In this document: positions 63,066 through 64,000 of the stretch, one piece after another
How positions within the stretch are numbered: the first letter of the stretch is position 1
Layout: every line of letters starts with the position of its first letter
NCBI RefSeq assembly: GCF_900660445.2
Contig: NZ_LR214938.2
Location: 372,001 to 436,000, forward strand
Reading direction: 5' to 3'
From: Metamycoplasma salivarium
Lineage (GTDB): Bacteria > Bacillota_I > Bacilli_A > Mycoplasmatales > Metamycoplasmataceae
DNA: 64,000 nucleotides
Notes under the pieces: generated by a model
Databases searched by the model: none
The model's input: only the letters and a program-made list of their open reading frames with translations
Told to the model about the DNA's origin: nothing
Position numbers and translations under genes: made by a program

Positions 63066-63597
63066 TAAATTTGTTGATTACATAATGAATGTCATTGTAA
63101 ATATATGTTAATGCAATATCTGCTGCTGAATCAATTATCTTATTGATAACTTCTAAATCATTTGGCGTAAATTTACTCAAAACATAATTAACAACATTAT
63201 CTGATCTACCAATTCCAATTTTCAATCTATTAATTTTTTCAGTGCCAAGTTTTTGAATAATATCTTTTAATCCATTATGGCCACCAGATGAACCTTTTTG
63301 CTTAATGGTTGCTCTGCCAATTGCTAAGTCTAAATCATCTTGAATAATTAAAATGTCATTTTGATTAATTTTGTAATAATTCATTATTTCAACTACAAAA
63401 CTACCACTATTATTCATATATGTTTGTGGTTTTGCCAAAATATATTCATCGCCAATGTGGTAAATTCCATTGAATTTCTTTTCATCAAATTCAACATCAA
63501 GTTTTTTTGCAATTGCATCAACAACCATAAAACCAACATTGTGTTTTGTTTGAGCATATTCTGCTCCAGGGTTCCCCAATCCAACAATTAATTTCAT
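63055..63597 (-). CDS. pth: Peptidyl-tRNA hydrolase
   Basis: A 180-residue enzyme recycling peptidyl-tRNA. It begins Met-Lys-Leu-Ile-Val-Gly-Leu-Gly-Asn-Pro-Gly, then Tyr-Ala-Gln-Thr-Lys-His-Asn-Val-Gly-Phe with catalytic Asn-His at residues 20-22. Lys-Pro-Gln-Thr-Tyr-Met-Asn-Asn-Ser-Gly lies near 56 and Asp-Asp-Leu-Asp-Leu with Gly-Ser-Ser-Gly-Gly-His-Asn-Gly-Leu near 85-110 (signature). The ATG overlaps the stop of the upstream helicase gene (TAATG), giving a coupled chain helicase-pth-tilS. Confidence 0.96.
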   Translation of the reverse strand: MKLIVGLGNPGAEYAQTKHNVGFMVVDAIAKKLDVEFDEKKFNGIYHIGDEYILAKPQTYMNNSGSFVVEIMNYYKINQNDILIIQDDLDLAIGRATIKQKGSSGGHNGLKDIIQKLGTEKINRLKIGIGRSDNVVNYVLSKFTPNDLEVINKIIDSAADIALTYIYNDIHYVINKFNGK

Positions 63598-64000
63598 TAT
63601 TTAACTCCTTGATTTAATTTAGCATTTCAAAGTTCACTAATACATGTGATTCTTTTTGAATCATCATCATTTTCAATACCATAAATAAAAGCATCTTTTT
63701 GTCCAAAAATTATACTTAATTTCTGTGCTCTTGTAATTGCAGTGTATATTAATTTTTTACTTAATAAAATTCTAGCTTCATCAAATAATACAGTAAAAAC
63801 AATTGGGCATTCACTTCCTTGATATTTATGAACGCTAGTACAATAAGCCAAAATAATTCTTTGTAAAAATTCTTTTCTTGTAAATTGAACAATTCGATCT
63901 TCATTTTCAAATTTAATTTGTACAAAACTAATTATTCTAGTGTCATCCTCGAAAATAAAATTATAAATATAACCAATTTCACCATTAAAAATCTTTTTTG
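63597..64000 (-). CDS. RecD2-like SF1 helicase, C-terminal end (cut by window edge)
   Basis: The last 133 codons of a helicase continuing beyond 64000. Visible are Asn-Gly-Glu-Ile-Gly-Tyr-Ile of the SH3-like insertion, then Tyr-Cys-Thr-Ser-Val-His-Lys-Tyr-Gln-Gly-Ser-Glu-Cys (motif V: family Ala-x-x-(Ile/Val)-His-Lys-Ser/Tyr-Gln-Gly-Ser-Glu) and Leu-Ile-Tyr-Thr-Ala-Ile-Thr-Arg-Ala-Gln-Lys (motif VI). These are typical of RecD/RecD2 and related viral-type SF1 helicases involved in recombination or repair. Its stop overlaps the pth start. Confidence 0.82.

Overview
The window is a compact, very AT-rich Mollicutes chromosome segment in which UGA encodes tryptophan: almost every long gene is open only when TGA is read as Trp (gyrA, gyrB, arcA, dnaB, ftsH and all four pot transporter subunit types). 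The arginine deiminase closely resembles the Mycoplasma hominis / M. arginini enzymes and keeps Cys398 at the same number. With the surface lipoproteins and the absence of murein genes, this points to a hominis-group Mycoplasma (Metamycoplasma). I do not name a species.

Layout. 1-6 kb: the start of a Mg2+ P-type ATPase, two paralogous small membrane proteins (one frameshifted), tRNA-Lys(CUU), a large lipoprotein, tRNA-Ser(GCU), a secreted nuclease lipoprotein, class II aldolase and RNA polymerase delta. 6-14 kb: arcA, tRNA-Leu(CAA), a dUTPase, gyrA and a tandem family of three multi-pass membrane proteins. 14-20 kb: two orphan membrane proteins, tRNA-Leu(UAA), tRNA-Lys(UUU), nicotinamidase and a full-length Ca2+-type P-ATPase. 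20-25 kb: lysS with a 328-bp inverted partial copy just upstream, then a cluster of choline-kinase-like proteins, one a tandem pseudokinase reading through a G7 tract into a membrane protein. 25-31 kb: gyrB, lemA, a small two-helix membrane protein and a C39-peptidase ABC exporter. 31-40 kb: ybeY-era, a polyamine ABC transporter flanked by two PotD-like proteins, an Smr protein, mutM, a Sua5/YrdC-like gene and rpiB. 40-50 kb: two YitT paralogues running into dnaB-rplI-gdpP, rpsF-ssb-rpsR, a GIY-YIG nuclease and a CNNM/CBS transporter. 50-64 kb: def, an anchored ectodomain protein, a large DUF4011-like / SF1 helicase / REase-like protein, a cysteine-less EIIB-like protein, trpS-thrS, a DUF4143 ATPase preceded by five 23-bp tandem repeats, and ftsH-tilS-pth followed by the end of a RecD-like helicase.

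How the genes fit together. Arginine dihydrolysis (arcA), aldolase, rpiB, nicotinamide salvage and uptake of Mg2+, Ca2+ and polyamines suit a scavenging parasite. Much of the rest is core information processing: gyrase, DnaB, SSB, ribosomal proteins, four tRNA synthetase or tRNA-modifying functions and protein quality control. Genes are packed with TAATG-type or short overlaps, and most transcription units end in clear hairpin plus T-run terminators. Several genes have TATAAT six to nine bases before the ATG and no Shine-Dalgarno sequence, which suggests leaderless transcription.

The least ordinary features are the Hhe-like helicase fusion with its anchored neighbours, the kinase/pseudokinase cluster with its homopolymer junction, the inverted lysS fragment, and the 23-bp repeat block. 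No rRNA, CRISPR array, insertion sequence or prophage was recognised.
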